64,000 nt of DNA from Tunturiibacter gelidiferens (GTDB lineage: Bacteria; Acidobacteriota; Terriglobia; Terriglobales; Acidobacteriaceae). A model generated the notes under the pieces. That model made no database searches. It had not been told where the DNA came from and saw only the letters and a list, made by a program, of their open reading frames with translations. Positions 63,540-64,000 of the stretch are shown here, piece after piece (within the stretch, counting starts at the first letter, position 1; each line of letters starts with the position of its first letter). The stretch is taken from positions 248,001 through 312,000 of the forward strand of contig NZ_JACHEB010000004.1 in NCBI RefSeq assembly GCF_014201335.1. The letters are read 5' to 3'. A program made the position numbers and the translations under genes.

Positions 63540-64000
63540 TCATTTAGTAGATTGAGTACGACCCAATCTCTCGTCGATGGCCCGCAATCCTTTTCGTATG
63601 CAGCCTGTCGAATATGTGACGTCATCGGGCACATCCAATCCCTGAAGCTTGCCCGAGACATCATATAACTTGCTATCCGTTGCGCGAAGCATTTCTAGCA
63701 TTTCCGACGCACGTTCCCTCGACGCAATTACCGCGTCTTCGACCGCCGACACCTTGCAGTTGATCTCTTTCGTGCGGATACGGAATTCTTGAAAAAAGGG
63801 AAAACACGACCAAACCGCGAATACCAGACCAATAGTAAAAAGATGGTCCTTCCCATAAGAGGCGAGACTGTCACCGGAAACGAATGCTATTGTTCCGGTC
63901 ACGGATAAATAAAGGATGAGAAGAACGCCTCCACTCCGCGATACGCGTCTTACTTCCTCCCTGACTCGTTTATCAACTTCATCCGTTTTTTGAAATAGGA
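63540..64000 (-). CDS. Membrane protein with cytoplasmic coiled coil, 5' end cut by the window
   Basis: The minus frame is open from the right edge to the stop at 63540 (at least 152 codons). It reads DEVDKRVREEVRRVSRSGG, a helix LLILYLSVTGTIAFVSG, a second helix HLFTIGLVFAVWSCFPFF, then a charged, heptad-rich helix (TKEINCKVSAVEDAVIASRERASEMLEMLRATDSKLYDVSGKLQGL) and a short C-terminal domain. I do not recognise a family. The two-helix hairpin plus coiled coil would suit a membrane sensor, surface-exclusion or phage-defence component, but this is speculation from layout. Confidence 0.6.
   Translation of the reverse strand, partial: LFQKTDEVDKRVREEVRRVSRSGGVLLILYLSVTGTIAFVSGDSLASYGKDHLFTIGLVFAVWSCFPFFQEFRIRTKEINCKVSAVEDAVIASRERASEMLEMLRATDSKLYDVSGKLQGLDVPDDVTYSTGCIRKGLRAIDERLGRTQSTK

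Larger units (their letters stand above)
59583..64000. mobile_element. Integrative element inserted at tRNA-Ala(CGC), right end beyond the window
   Basis: The element begins within or just after the 3' half of the tRNA gene and contains, in order: integrase (minus), CGNR-like zinc-finger gene (minus), two HTH excisionase-like genes (plus), a DUF3631 ATPase (plus), a short frame (minus) and a membrane/coiled-coil gene (minus, cut). Codons and intergenic DNA are more AT-rich from about 61.5 kb than in the host genes to the left. The second attachment site, a repeat of the tRNA 3' end, must lie past 64000. Confidence 0.8.

Overview
The window looks like chromosome of a soil Acidobacteriota (Terriglobia, in the range of Edaphobacter, Granulicella or Terriglobus). 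This is inferred from gene content: a large Oar-type TonB receptor, CRTAC1/UnbV and multiheme cytochrome/TPR proteins, a GH89 glycosidase, a PEP-CTERM protein, and short genes of the kind seen in that class. No 16S gene is present, so the placement is an inference. The left edge cuts a GH89 gene (minus strand) and the right edge cuts a membrane protein gene (minus strand).

Layout. 1-8.1 kb: GH89 alpha-N-acetylglucosaminidase (partial), a decayed transporter, then a co-directional set of CRTAC1/UnbV beta-propeller, pentaheme cytochrome c-TPR fusion, small secreted protein and TPR protein. 8.1-14.5 kb (minus): TonB receptor, HTH-Mop regulator, mercuric-reductase-like flavoprotein, DUF4126 membrane protein and a DUF1348 protein. 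15-17.5 kb: DUF937-OmpA envelope protein and two YsnF/AvaK (DUF2382) stress proteins. 18.3-30.3 kb: tRNA-Cys, 1-Cys peroxiredoxin, PhzF, response regulator, RecG, MFS exporter, SnoaL protein, NatA/NatB-type ABC exporter, porin and a DUF374 acyltransferase. 30.4-37 kb: queA, polA, tex. 37.4-45 kb: AI-2E family permease, Fpg/Nei glycosylase, sulfurtransferase, PEP-CTERM protein, holA-lptE, DUF4260 and manganese catalase. 45-50 kb: ftsH and tilS, divergent from ispD-ispF. 50-59.5 kb: O-methyltransferase, M14 peptidase, CocE hydrolase, an SDR/TetR divergent pair with two clear operators, M24 peptidase, fructose-1,6-bisphosphatase and a small partner.

59.58-64 kb is accessory DNA: an integrative element inserted at a tRNA-Ala(CGC) gene. 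It carries a tyrosine integrase reading toward the tRNA, a CGNR-like zinc-finger protein, two overlapping excisionase-type HTH genes, a DUF3631 ATPase with a 9-bp repeat at its 3' end, and a membrane/coiled-coil protein at the edge. The integrase has Cys where the family has the HxxR catalytic arginine, and the DUF3631 protein has Arg for the Walker A lysine. The element therefore looks immobilised or altered in mechanism.

Outside genes, the main signals are two arrays of six RTGGTG hexamers spaced about one helical turn apart (upstream of queA and of lptE), a REP-like hairpin repeat in two copies, a long 17-bp hairpin in an otherwise empty 656-bp gap upstream of the response regulator, and several palindromes in leaders and divergent promoter regions.
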